Below, piece by piece: positions 1-6,656 of a stretch of DNA of 8,242 bases (within the stretch, counting starts at the first letter, position 1; the number at the start of each line of letters is the position of its first letter). The stretch is taken from NCBI GenBank assembly GCA_021801305.1, contig JAJYYD010000163.1, positions 1-8,242 on the forward strand, given 5' to 3'. A program made the translations under genes and the position numbers. The DNA is from Thermoplasmata archaeon. Lineage in GTDB: Archaea > Thermoplasmatota > Thermoplasmata > Thermoplasmatales > Thermoplasmataceae. Under the pieces are notes generated by a model, which saw only the letters and a program-made list of their open reading frames with translations, was not told the DNA's origin and did not search any database.

Positions 1-1068
1 TTCCCTGGTGCCCACAGAATATTCGGGTATCTCGTATATTCCCATTGGCCCATTCATGAAAATAGCGCCTGCTGATTCAATGATTTCTGAATACTGGGCA
101 ATGGTGTCCAGCCCAATATCTGCAATGACTTCATCATCCGGAATCTTTTCAGACATGGACACCCTTCTCCCGGAAGGGCTCAGGACAGCATCCTTTGGCA
201 TGATGATCTTCCCGGGGTGATCCATCAGGATCTTCCTGCATATCTCCAGCAGGTTTTCATGGTTCCTGTTATTCTTAATGATGAATTCCCTGTTCTTTTT
301 ACCTATATCCTTACCTGATGCCCAGAGGAAAATATTTCCCACAACTCCACCGGTTATTATACCTGTGACAGTGCCAAGATCCAGGAAACTTTTTGAAACC
401 TTTATGGAGTCATCAATCTTTGATCCGGCAAGAACAGCTATCTTCGGAGTCTCATTTCCAAAGCGGAACCGGTCCAGCATCATGACCTCCTTTTCCACAA
501 GTTTCCCTGCAATATTCGGCTTGATCCGGTGGAACCCCACAAGGCTTGTCTGAGACCTGTGGATTGCCGGGAATGCATCAATGACGAAATAGTCGAACAG
601 AGGTTCAAGCCTTCTCACAAAATTAGACTGCTCCATTCTCTCAATGTCATCTCCCGGTATGTCTGTCTCCTCGGAATAGAAACGGGAGTTTTCCAGCATG
701 ATTATTTCACCTTCTGACATTGAAGATATGGCCTTTCTGGCAGAAGAGCTGAATAATTCATCATTGAATGTTATCTTTCTCCCTATAATCCTCTGCAGCT
801 GTCTTGAATGCTGCTCGAGTGATGTGAAGTCATCCTTCCCTGGCCTGCTTTGATGACCAACCAGGACAACTTTTGAATGCCTCAGCATGCTTATTGTCTC
901 GGTATGGGAAAGGAACCTGGACACACCTATAATCTCATTTGTAATTGGATTTATGGGGGAGTTTATGTCAAGTCTCAGGTATACGGTTTTCTCTTCCAGA
1001 TCAAAATCATCCATCGTAAAAAAGTCCGGAGCCGGTTTGGCCATGTCCAGTAATCTGACAGACTGCAT
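1..1068 (-). CDS. pgk: Phosphoglycerate kinase, archaeal type (C-terminus off the window)
   Basis: Cytoplasmic enzyme that interconverts 1,3-bisphosphoglycerate/ADP and 3-phosphoglycerate/ATP in lower glycolysis and gluconeogenesis. The minus frame is open from the left edge to an ATG at 1066-1068, giving 356 residues. Family motifs appear in order: RLDINSPI (32-39), an archaeal GHQSRPG loop (71-77) in place of bacterial HLGRP, ENSRF (126-130), [16 protein letters not shown] (164-179), the nucleotide-site lysine in AGSKIDDS (K217) and NGPMG (339-343). Archaeal PGKs are about 400-410 residues, so roughly 50 are missing, including the glycine-rich nucleotide motif near the C-terminus. An in-frame ATG at 1042-1044 (residue 9) is an alternative start that fits the family N-terminus as well. 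No Shine-Dalgarno precedes either. The gene is divergent from the nucleotidyltransferase and shares its AT-rich promoter region. The family call is very secure; the start is not. Confidence 0.95.
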   Translation of the reverse strand, partial: MQSVRLLDMAKPAPDFFTMDDFDLEEKTVYLRLDINSPINPITNEIIGVSRFLSHTETISMLRHSKVVLVGHQSRPGKDDFTSLEQHSRQLQRIIGRKITFNDELFSSSARKAISSMSEGEIIMLENSRFYSEETDIPGDDIERMEQSNFVRRLEPLFDYFVIDAFPAIHRSQTSLVGFHRIKPNIAGKLVEKEVMMLDRFRFGNETPKIAVLAGSKIDDSIKVSKSFLDLGTVTGIITGGVVGNIFLWASGKDIGKKNREFIIKNNRNHENLLEICRKILMDHPGKIIMPKDAVLSPSGRRVSMSEKIPDDEVIADIGLDTIAQYSEIIESAGAIFMNGPMGIYEIPEYSVGTRE

Positions 1069-1100
1069 ATATTGATTTCGCAGCTTCAAAGAAATGAGGG

Positions 1101-1113
1101 AAAATAATAAACC
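1101..1113. promoter_or_regulatory. AT-rich TATA-like element between pgk and the nucleotidyltransferase
   Basis: The stretch AAAATAATAAACC lies in the 63-bp gap between the two divergent start codons. Its centre is about 26 bases before the GTG at 1132, the spacing expected of an archaeal TATA box for a leaderless transcript. Read on the minus strand (GGTTTATTATTTT) it is also TATA-like and would place a pgk start site near 1079, about 11 bases before the ATG at 1068. Whether one element serves both directions is inference. Confidence 0.5.
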
Positions 1114-1131
1114 ACCTGAAGATTATGGTCT

Positions 1132-1881
1132 GTGCCCAAATGTGTTATCACCGCTGCGGGGCTTGGAAAAAGATCCGGCCTTGACGGGAAGTTCAGGAAG
1201 GAGATGCTTCCGGTTTATGATTTTCGTGATGGAAGGATAGTACTGAGACCCATAGTTGACTGTATAATAACCCATCTCATGTATTCAGGCATTGAACATT
1301 TCGTAGTTGTTCTAGATCCTGGTGATTCTTTTACGGAAAACTATCTTTCATCTGAATTCACGAACATTGAATTTGTATATCAGGAAAAAAAGGCCGGTTT
1401 TGGAGATGCTGTTGCAAGAACAGCAAAGAAACTCGGGAAAGAACCGTTTCTACTCAACGCAGGCGACGGACTTGTACTTGACATGGATTTCCTGGATTTT
1501 TTTGTGAAACAGGTCTCGCTTGATCCAGGGTCAAACCACCTCTGCCTCATGAGGGTGGAGGACCCACAGCATTACGGAACTGCTGATTGCGTTGTGTCAG
1601 GGGATCATGTGGAGGTCAATTCGGTAGTGGAAAAATCAGGGAATCCTCCCTCAAACCTGGCGCTTTGCGCCTTTTACTACCTTACTGGAAGCGTGATGGA
1701 CAACATTGAGAAGAACGGCACAAACATCGAGCTTACGCCTGCCATAAACAGGAGCATAATTGAAGGGGTTCCAACCCATGGGTACGTGATAGACCGCTCA
1801 AAATGGATAAGCGTAGGTGTATCCGAAAGTTATATTGATGTGTTGAAAAGATCGCTTGACTATGCCAGATCACGCCTTTGA
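1132..1881 (+). CDS. Sugar-1-phosphate nucleotidyltransferase (NDP-sugar pyrophosphorylase)
   Basis: Predicted cytoplasmic enzyme that joins a sugar-1-phosphate and an NTP into an NDP-sugar plus pyrophosphate. At 249 residues it is one Rossmann-like catalytic domain with no left-handed beta-helix tail. Visible motifs are the N-terminal nucleotide loop AAGLGKR (8-14), KEMLPV (23-28) as in GalU/RmlA proteins, the base-contacting QEKKAGFGDAV (84-94) and a metal-binding Asp in NAGDG (D112; usual relatives read GDD or GDN). The start is a GTG: no ATG is in frame upstream, the nucleotide loop begins seven residues in, and a TATA-like box sits at about -26. It converges with the sulfoquinovose synthase gene with only 7 bp between stop codons. 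That suggests it supplies the NDP-hexose (perhaps UDP-glucose) for that pathway, but the sugar and nucleotide cannot be read from sequence. Family secure, substrate unknown. Confidence 0.85.
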   Translation: MPKCVITAAGLGKRSGLDGKFRKEMLPVYDFRDGRIVLRPIVDCIITHLMYSGIEHFVVVLDPGDSFTENYLSSEFTNIEFVYQEKKAGFGDAVARTAKKLGKEPFLLNAGDGLVLDMDFLDFFVKQVSLDPGSNHLCLMRVEDPQHYGTADCVVSGDHVEVNSVVEKSGNPPSNLALCAFYYLTGSVMDNIEKNGTNIELTPAINRSIIEGVPTHGYVIDRSKWISVGVSESYIDVLKRSLDYARSRL

Positions 1882-1888
1882 TTTCCTT

Positions 1889-3046
1889 TCATGCCTTCCA
1901 TATCGTCTTTGGCATTATTGAATCACGGTGCTTAAGTATCCTGTTCCTGTATTTTTCAAGGTCTTTGAGAATTATGGATATCTCCTGCCGGAGTTCCCTT
2001 TTTCTCCTGTATCCCAGATCCTTGAGCTTCTGGTTTTCAGGATTGTAGTAATGATCCTCCAGTTCCACACGCGGGTTCTCCACATGCCTTATCTCTGCAG
2101 ATTTTCCTGTATCTTCCCGGTAAACCTGCTGGACAGTTTCTGCAAGATGGTTTACAGTGTAATATTCGTCAAACTGGTTGTAGACCCTGTATTCCCCTTT
2201 TGCAGGCGGTTTCCTTATGCCCAGTGCCAGGCAGGAAACGCTGTCTTCAAGCGAAAGAAATCCCCTCGCCTGGTTCCCTTTGCCGTAAGGCGTTATTGGA
2301 AGCCCGGCAACAGCCTGTGCACAGAACCTGTTCAGTGCCGTCCCCCAGACCTCGTCCGTATCAAACCTCGTATAAAGTGCCGGATCGGATATATCCTCTG
2401 TCCTGGTTCCGTAAACCACGCCCTGCATTACATCAGTAACTGAGAGTTTCCATACCCGGTTTGCAAACATAAGGTTGTTTGAATCATGAACCTTTGTCCA
2501 GTGGTACCATGATCCTGCATTTTTCGGAAAAGGCAGGTGATCCTTCCGCCCCCTGTATTCTATATCAAAAAACCCTTCAGGAATATCTATATTTGGGGTG
2601 CCATATTCACCCATTGTCCCGAGTTTCAGTATATGGCAGTCCGGAACCTGGTCCTTGATCTCATAGATCAGGTTTATTGTGCTCACTATGTTTTTGACCA
2701 TGGTCTCCTTTGCCTGCCTGAGGCCGATCATTGAATATGGGGCTGATCTCTGTTCTGCCAGGTGCACAACGGCCTCCGGTTCCGTTGCCTTTATGACTTC
2801 ATGCATCTTTTCTGAATCACTCACGTCTCCCCTGAAGAATCCTATATTTCCAATGCCCATTTCCGACGCCTCGGCGATTCTTTTCTCCATGGACCCTATG
2901 GGAAGAGCTGATTCGGAGTGGACTTCCCTGACACGCCTCCTTGTGTAAAAATTATCAATGCCGGTAACTTCATGGCCTTCCCTCAACAGTCGGAGGGCAA
3001 GGGGCCAGCCGATGTATCCATCAATTCCCATTATTAGGACACGCAT
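1889..3046 (-). CDS. agl3: UDP-sulfoquinovose synthase (Agl3/SQD1 family)
   Basis: Extended short-chain dehydrogenase/epimerase that, in characterised homologues, uses bound NAD and sulfite to turn UDP-glucose into UDP-sulfoquinovose, the sulfonated sugar of plant sulfolipid and of Sulfolobus N-glycans. From the ATG at 3044-3046 the protein has 385 residues, typical of the family. It shows the NAD-binding loop GIDGYIGWP (7-15), DNF (31-33) after the second strand, HLAEQRSAPYSM (95-106), the SQD1 hallmark GTMGEYGTPN (143-152) with T144, the catalytic pair Y181/K185 in WYHWTKVHDS, and TDVMQGVVYGTRT. T144, Y181 and K185 lie within one position of T145, Y182 and K186 in Arabidopsis SQD1. An in-frame ATG 18 codons upstream (3098-3100) is rejected: it adds residues outside the fold and would put the start upstream of the TATA-like box. 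The product may be a related sulfosugar such as a 6-C-sulfofucose precursor. Confidence 0.93.
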   Translation of the reverse strand: MRVLIMGIDGYIGWPLALRLLREGHEVTGIDNFYTRRRVREVHSESALPIGSMEKRIAEASEMGIGNIGFFRGDVSDSEKMHEVIKATEPEAVVHLAEQRSAPYSMIGLRQAKETMVKNIVSTINLIYEIKDQVPDCHILKLGTMGEYGTPNIDIPEGFFDIEYRGRKDHLPFPKNAGSWYHWTKVHDSNNLMFANRVWKLSVTDVMQGVVYGTRTEDISDPALYTRFDTDEVWGTALNRFCAQAVAGLPITPYGKGNQARGFLSLEDSVSCLALGIRKPPAKGEYRVYNQFDEYYTVNHLAETVQQVYREDTGKSAEIRHVENPRVELEDHYYNPENQKLKDLGYRRKRELRQEISIILKDLEKYRNRILKHRDSIMPKTIWKA

Positions 3047-3067
3047 ATAATGGGTTAAGGAAATCTG

Positions 3068-3076
3068 CTTAAAAAT
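3068..3076 (-). promoter_or_regulatory. TATA box for the sulfoquinovose synthase gene
   Basis: On the minus strand the sequence reads ATTTTTAAG, preceded by purine-rich GAAAGC that could act as a BRE. Its centre is about 26 bases from the A of the ATG at 3046, which matches a leaderless archaeal transcript and supports that start over the upstream in-frame ATG. Confidence 0.65.
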
Positions 3077-3102
3077 GCTTTCAGGATTTCCTCCTTGCAT
3101 TA

Positions 3103-3114
3103 TTTAGATATAAT
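3103..3114 (+). promoter_or_regulatory. TATA box for the MarC-family gene
   Basis: TTTAGATATAAT is centred about 27 bases before the TTG at 3136. It is separate from the box for the divergent synthase gene about 30 bp away, so this 89-bp gap holds two distinct promoters. The spacing supports a leaderless mRNA starting at the TTG. Confidence 0.65.
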
Positions 3115-3135
3115 CGGATGTAATGATCTCTACAT

Positions 3136-3741
3136 TTGTCAGTTGCAGTTGAGTTCCTGAAGGTGTTTATTCCCCTGTTCGTGGTCATCGACCCTTTCAG
3201 CAGCATGGTCCTGTTCATGTCCCTTACATCAGGGATGGATGCAAAGGCAAAGAAAGCCATAACTGCTGATGCAGTTGTATATGGTGGGATAATCCTCATA
3301 TTCTTTGCACTTGTGGGAAATTTCATCATACTCTTTTTCGGTATATCAATTCCTGCCCTTGAGATTGCCGGGGGGCTCATCCTCCTCATAATGGGGATTG
3401 AAATGGTGAGGCAGGGGGACAAGCCTCCCTCTTCAGGCGGGAGATCCACAGCTTCAGATGTTGGAATCGTACCCCTTGCAACTCCGCTTCTTGCCGGTCC
3501 TGGTGCAATATCCCTTGTAATCATACTTATGGAGGGAAGCCTCACTACAAAAATAATGACCCTTGTCTCAATAGTTCTCCTATTCCTAGTGGTTTATATC
3601 TTCTTCTTCTTTTCCAGCAAAATTGACAGACTTTTCGGGGACAAGGTCATGAAGGTCATAACAAGAATTTTCGGGGTGCTTGTGGCTGGATTCGCCGTGC
3701 AGTATTTCCTTAATGCCCTGGCCCTGCTTGGGCTGAAATGA
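3136..3741 (+). CDS. MarC-family integral membrane protein
   Basis: Small inner-membrane protein of 201 residues with about six hydrophobic segments (roughly 8-28, 46-68, 72-91, 113-132, 137-158, 175-198), the usual size and layout of the MarC/UPF0056 family. Family signatures are present: FVVIDPFSSM near the N-terminus (16-24), and VPLATPLLAGPGAIS (112-126) after a hydrophilic loop of about 25 residues. The start is TTG. A stop codon in the same frame at 3124-3126 leaves little choice, no Shine-Dalgarno precedes it, and a TATA-like box lies at about -27. The family has no settled biochemical role; the old link to multiple antibiotic resistance is not supported, and some annotations suggest transport. 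Here it lies between the sulfosugar synthase (divergent) and an ABC ATPase (convergent, 12 bp between genes). Family secure, function unknown. Confidence 0.9.
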   Translation: MSVAVEFLKVFIPLFVVIDPFSSMVLFMSLTSGMDAKAKKAITADAVVYGGIILIFFALVGNFIILFFGISIPALEIAGGLILLIMGIEMVRQGDKPPSSGGRSTASDVGIVPLATPLLAGPGAISLVIILMEGSLTTKIMTLVSIVLLFLVVYIFFFFSSKIDRLFGDKVMKVITRIFGVLVAGFAVQYFLNALALLGLK

Positions 3742-3753
3742 GGTATTTCCAGA

Positions 3754-4509
3754 TTACGAGGACATTATTGTGAGAACCTCGTCCACTGTCCGGTAGAATT
3801 CTTCACTTCTGGTGTTCCTTGGCCTTGGAAGATCTATCCTCTTAGCCTCTATGACTTTGCTGGGACGCCTGCTCAGGACTATTATGCGGTCGCTCATCTG
3901 GACAGCCTCGTCAACGTTGTGCGTCACCATCAGTACAGTGTGTGGAGGAAGCTCCGGGGATTCCCAGAGATCAAGAAGCTCTTCCCTGATTGCCTGCGCA
4001 GCAAAAACATCCAGTCCCACAAATGGTTCGTCCAGCAGGAGGATGTCCGGGGAGGTAGACAAAGCCCTGGCAATTGATGCCCTCTGCTTCATTCCCCCGG
4101 AAAGTTCCCTTGGATAAGCTTTTTCGAACCCGTCTATTCCGACCATCTTTATGAATTTCAGTGCAGTTTCCTTCCGGACCTTCTTGTCTCTTTCAATTGG
4201 CTCAATAACTGCCTCAACATTCTGGAGAATGTCAAGCCATGGGAAAAGTGCAGGATTCTGGAATACCACTGATATCCTGGATTTATTGTCGCTTATGGGT
4301 TCCCCGTTTAGAAGTATAGAACCTGATGACGGTTGAACCAGTCCCAGAACCATCTTTAGAATTGTTGATTTTCCGCAGCCCGATGGACCGATTATGGAAA
4401 CAAATTCGTTCCTCTCAACCGAAAATGTGACATCATCTATGGATATGAGCTTTGTTTTGCCCATTGGATATTCCATGCGCACATTCTTCAGTGTAAGGAG
4501 TTCTGCCAC
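3754..4509 (-). CDS. ABC transporter ATP-binding protein, nitrate/sulfonate/taurine (NitT/TauT) type
   Basis: ATPase subunit of an ABC importer, acting at the cytoplasmic face of the membrane. All ATPase motifs are intact over 251 residues: Walker A GPSGCGKST (41-49), Q-loop VFQNPALFPW with Q84, signature LSGGMKQR (136-143), Walker B ILLLDEP with D160/E161, D-loop GLD (165-167) and the switch histidine in VTHNVDEA (H197). The Q-loop sequence and the tail (VLSRRPSKVIEAKRIDLPRPR) are like SsuB/TauB/NrtD proteins. The start is a GTG at 4507-4509; an overlapping ATG two bases upstream is in another frame. No permease or substrate-binding protein lies beside it: downstream is MarC in convergence and upstream is a nuclease gene. 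It is therefore an orphan in this window, and its substrate (sulfonate, nitrate, bicarbonate, thiamin precursor or other) cannot be assigned. Confidence 0.9.
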   Translation of the reverse strand: MAELLTLKNVRMEYPMGKTKLISIDDVTFSVERNEFVSIIGPSGCGKSTILKMVLGLVQPSSGSILLNGEPISDNKSRISVVFQNPALFPWLDILQNVEAVIEPIERDKKVRKETALKFIKMVGIDGFEKAYPRELSGGMKQRASIARALSTSPDILLLDEPFVGLDVFAAQAIREELLDLWESPELPPHTVLMVTHNVDEAVQMSDRIIVLSRRPSKVIEAKRIDLPRPRNTRSEEFYRTVDEVLTIMSS

Positions 4510-4526
4510 ATCTGGTTAACGGAAAG

Positions 4527-4544
4527 ATATATATGTAATTTTTA
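4527..4544 (-). promoter_or_regulatory. AT-rich promoter region for the ABC ATPase gene
   Basis: The 47-bp gap between the nuclease stop and the ATPase GTG holds an AT-only run. On the minus strand it reads TAAAAATTACATATATAT and spans about 18 to 35 bases before the GTG. An archaeal TATA box here would give a leaderless or near-leaderless mRNA separate from the nuclease transcript. The exact box is not resolved. Confidence 0.5.
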
Positions 4545-4556
4545 CAGGTTTCGGGT

Positions 4557-5786
4557 TCAGTTTACTTCGAACTCTTTCCCGTTGAATGGAAGAGTTACGT
4601 CGTATTCTGTGAGATCTTTTGCCAGTTTCTCCCTTTCGTCCCCATGGCACAGGATTATTTTCTCGGGATCAACCGCCTTGACAAACTCGAGCAGATCGTC
4701 ATGGCCTGCGTGTGCAGACATATCAAAGAACTCAAGTTTCATTTCAGGCTTGACTGTTGCACCTGCAATGTTGATTGTGCCGTTTTCCATCAGAGACCTC
4801 CCGTTTGTGCCCTCGACCTGGTATCCGGTCAGGAATATTGCACTCTTGGGATCGTTCATGAGCTGCTGTATGTAGTACAGCACAGGTCCACCGTCGAGCA
4901 TTCCGGATGTTGTTATGATTACATCCGCCTCGTCCACAATTCTCTGCCTCATTCCGTTTCCACGAACCTGCCTTACCCTGCCGACAGATTTCCTGAAATC
5001 CTTCATGGACCTGAGGAAACCTGGAGTATTAAGATAAATGCCCGTAATCCCGTTTCCCATGCCATCCACGAATATGTTCAGGTCCATGTCTGAAAGGGTC
5101 ATCATAAGTTCCTGAGTCCTTCCAACTGCAAATGATGGTAGTATAACCTTCCCGTGGTTATCTATGACCTCTTTTATATGACTCTTGAGCCTTGCCTTAA
5201 CCTGTTCCCTGTCCTCATGGAACTTCCCTGCATAGGTGCTCTCCATGATGAGAACATCCGTCTTCATGGGCTTTGCCCCTGTAAGGAGTTTTGTGTCCCT
5301 TGTGTATAGATCGCCGGTAACCATGACTGACTTCCCGTTCTCGAATCTCCACATTGTCGAGCCTGGTATGTGACCTGCTGAATATGGAGTTACTGTAAGC
5401 TCACCAACATTGAAACTCTCACCATATGTGGAGTTTACAAATGATCCATAAAGAGAATCCACGTCGTCCCTGTTGAACCTGGCTGGGTAGCCCTCCAGTC
5501 CCATAATTTTTATGGAATCGTTCAACAGCGGCTTCATGCTGTTTGCCGTCATTGCCGTTGCATAAAGATCCGGTTTGTCCTTCTCGTAATATACCGGAAG
5601 GGCGCCTATATGATCCAGATGTGAATGCGTAACAAATATGCTGCTCACTTTCTCTGGTGGGAGTGGATATTCTGGAGGTTTCTCCGGGATTACCCCGTAA
5701 TCCACAAGAATCTTCTCAGTCTTGAACTCCATCTTTATGCCTAGCCTGCCTACTTCTTCTGCACCGCCTAAAAATTTTACTTTCAT
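4557..5786 (-). CDS. Beta-CASP metallo-beta-lactamase ribonuclease (archaeal CPSF-like)
   Basis: Predicted zinc-dependent RNA-processing nuclease of the beta-CASP group (archaeal CPSF homologues and RNase J). The 409-residue protein starts directly in the metallo-beta-lactamase fold (VKFLGGAEEVGR, 3-14). It carries HSHLDH (54-59), the third-motif His in SAGHIPGS (H139) and the bridging Asp in VTGDL (D159). Beta-CASP residues follow: Glu in MESTY (E182, motif A), His in DMSAHAG (H359, motif B) and His in ILCHGDE (H381, motif C). All metal and catalytic positions are intact. There are no N-terminal KH domains, so it resembles the short aCPSF2 class rather than KH-containing aCPSF1; an RNase J assignment is not excluded. 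I chose the ATG at 5784-5786, which has the Shine-Dalgarno GTGAGG five bases upstream and matches the family N-terminus. An in-frame ATG at 5805-5807 would overlap mtnP and add seven charged residues. Confidence 0.9.
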   Translation of the reverse strand: MKVKFLGGAEEVGRLGIKMEFKTEKILVDYGVIPEKPPEYPLPPEKVSSIFVTHSHLDHIGALPVYYEKDKPDLYATAMTANSMKPLLNDSIKIMGLEGYPARFNRDDVDSLYGSFVNSTYGESFNVGELTVTPYSAGHIPGSTMWRFENGKSVMVTGDLYTRDTKLLTGAKPMKTDVLIMESTYAGKFHEDREQVKARLKSHIKEVIDNHGKVILPSFAVGRTQELMMTLSDMDLNIFVDGMGNGITGIYLNTPGFLRSMKDFRKSVGRVRQVRGNGMRQRIVDEADVIITTSGMLDGGPVLYYIQQLMNDPKSAIFLTGYQVEGTNGRSLMENGTINIAGATVKPEMKLEFFDMSAHAGHDDLLEFVKAVDPEKIILCHGDEREKLAKDLTEYDVTLPFNGKEFEVN

Positions 5787-5790
5787 TTTT

Positions 5791-5797
5791 TCCTCAC
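5791..5797 (-). promoter_or_regulatory. Shine-Dalgarno of the beta-CASP gene, containing the mtnP stop codon
   Basis: On the minus strand GTGAGGA precedes the ATG at 5786 by a short A-run. The TGA that ends mtnP (5794-5796) is within this element. Ribosomes finishing mtnP would therefore sit on the initiation site of the nuclease, which suggests translational coupling. It is the clearest Shine-Dalgarno in the window, where most genes appear leaderless. Confidence 0.7.
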
Positions 5798-6567
5798 GCT
5801 TTTGCATTTTCCAATCGTCTAGAACAATTACAGTTTCTCTCGCCGTTTATTTTTGGAAGAGATTCTGTCAATAGTTTGGTGACCTTGACTTCGTTATGCT
5901 TCATTGTCTCCATTACCTCGAACGCATCTACGGGTTTATCAGCCCATACGTCGTAATCTGTAACGGATGCTATAACGGAATAACACATTGCCATCTCGTC
6001 TGCGAGATTAATCTCCGGTACGAGTGTCATGCCTATGATGTCTGAATACTGCCTGAACATTTTTGATTCAGACCTTGTTGAGAACCTTGGTCCTTCAACA
6101 ACTGCATATGTACCTGAACCGTGGCAGCCTATGCCGTCTTTCTTCGCCTGGTCGGTAAAAATCTTTGCCATATGTGGACAGAATGGATCTGCCATTGAAA
6201 TATGGTAGACTTCCGGACCATCGTAGAAAGTGAGTTCCCTTCGTCTGGTATAGTCGATGAACTGATCTGGTATGACTATGTCCCCGGGTTTCATTTCCTC
6301 CTTCAGGGAACCAACTGCATTGATGGCTATGACTCTCTTGACTCCTATGCTGTTGAGAGCCCAGATGTTTGCCCTGTAGTTGACCTTGTGGGGAGGTATT
6401 GTATGGCTTTTGCCATGCCTTGGTATGAAGGCAACCTCAACGCCGTTAATCTTTCCTATCTCAATCTTTCCTGATGGTTTTCCAAAAGGTGTTTCAATTT
6501 CTACTGATTTTTGATTGGACAGCAGGTTATACAAGCCACTGCCGCCTATTATTCCTATAAAAGTCAT
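5794..6567 (-). CDS. mtnP: S-methyl-5'-thioadenosine phosphorylase
   Basis: Cleaves 5'-methylthioadenosine (a by-product of polyamine synthesis) with phosphate to adenine and 5-methylthioribose-1-phosphate, allowing purine and methionine salvage. The protein has 257 residues and typical motifs: GGSGL (8-12) and the phosphate/ribose-site block [18 protein letters not shown] (50-67); INAVGSL (82-88); [11 protein letters not shown] (158-168); GMTLVPE (179-185); and VTDYDVW (202-208). D204 and D206 are the acidic residues expected to contact a 6-amino purine, which favours MTA over methylthioinosine. The C-terminal tail has a CXC pair (C246, C248), like the redox CXC described in Sulfolobus MTAP II and Pyrococcus PNP; C130 and C195 may form a further disulfide. 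The start is the ATG at 6565-6567 with GTGAT just upstream. It forms one unit with the nuclease gene. Other purine nucleosides could also be substrates. Confidence 0.93.
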   Translation of the reverse strand: MTFIGIIGGSGLYNLLSNQKSVEIETPFGKPSGKIEIGKINGVEVAFIPRHGKSHTIPPHKVNYRANIWALNSIGVKRVIAINAVGSLKEEMKPGDIVIPDQFIDYTRRRELTFYDGPEVYHISMADPFCPHMAKIFTDQAKKDGIGCHGSGTYAVVEGPRFSTRSESKMFRQYSDIIGMTLVPEINLADEMAMCYSVIASVTDYDVWADKPVDAFEVMETMKHNEVKVTKLLTESLPKINGERNCNCSRRLENAKA

Positions 6568-6570
6568 TCT

Positions 6571-6575
6571 ATCAC
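6571..6575 (-). promoter_or_regulatory. Possible Shine-Dalgarno of mtnP
   Basis: GTGAT on the minus strand, three bases before the ATG at 6567, matches part of the archaeal GGAGGTGATC consensus. The spacing is short, so this is tentative, but it fits a short leader from the upstream TATA candidates. Confidence 0.4.
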
Positions 6576-6600
6576 TGTATTCTAGTTAAATCTGATGGTA

Positions 6601-6620
6601 AATTTTAAAGGAGTATATAA
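6601..6620 (-). promoter_or_regulatory. Candidate promoter for mtnP and the beta-CASP gene
   Basis: In the 89-bp gap between the asparagine-synthetase-like stop and mtnP, the minus strand reads TTATATACTC followed by CTTTAAAATT. Either could be a TATA box. They would give start sites about 22 or 11 bases before the ATG at 6567, leaving room for the GTGAT element. No T-run terminator for the upstream gene was seen here. Confidence 0.5.
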
Positions 6621-6656
6621 TGTATATGTAATTGCAACCCTTAACCGAAATCCTGA

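Noticed and set aside
1..1068. Degenerate phosphoglycerate kinase, because the bacterial HLGRP and GGAKVSDK motifs look altered
   Set aside because: GHQSRPG and the DDS-K form after the nucleotide-site lysine are normal in archaeal PGKs as I recall the Pyrococcus sequence. The frame is open and the key residues are present.
1876..1889. T-rich stretch CTTTGATTTCCTTT at the convergent gene ends as a terminator
   Set aside because: The run is interrupted, overlaps coding sequence and has no stem. Archaeal T-tract termination is possible, but the evidence is too weak to annotate.
1928..2443. Plus-strand open frame of 171 codons opposite the sulfoquinovose synthase
   Set aside because: The minus strand carries the full SQD1 motif set across this span; the plus-strand frame has no domain signature.
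3047..3100. Longer N-terminus for the sulfoquinovose synthase (upstream ATG at 3098-3100)
   Set aside because: It adds 18 residues before the Rossmann strand that starts the family. The TATA-like box at 3068-3076 falls inside the extension and is correctly spaced for the ATG at 3046.
3081..3545. Open frame of 154 codons on the minus strand opposite the MarC gene
   Set aside because: It lies antisense to a well-conserved membrane protein and crosses both promoters of the 3047-3135 gap. Its translation shows no recognisable fold, so it is a shadow frame.
3136..3741. Antibiotic-resistance gene (MarC)
   Set aside because: The name comes from the position of the E. coli gene near the mar locus; a resistance function for the family is not supported.
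4644..5093. Plus-strand open frame of 149 codons within the beta-CASP gene
   Set aside because: It is opposite the conserved beta-CASP coding sequence, has no promoter or Shine-Dalgarno, and its composition is that of a shadow frame.
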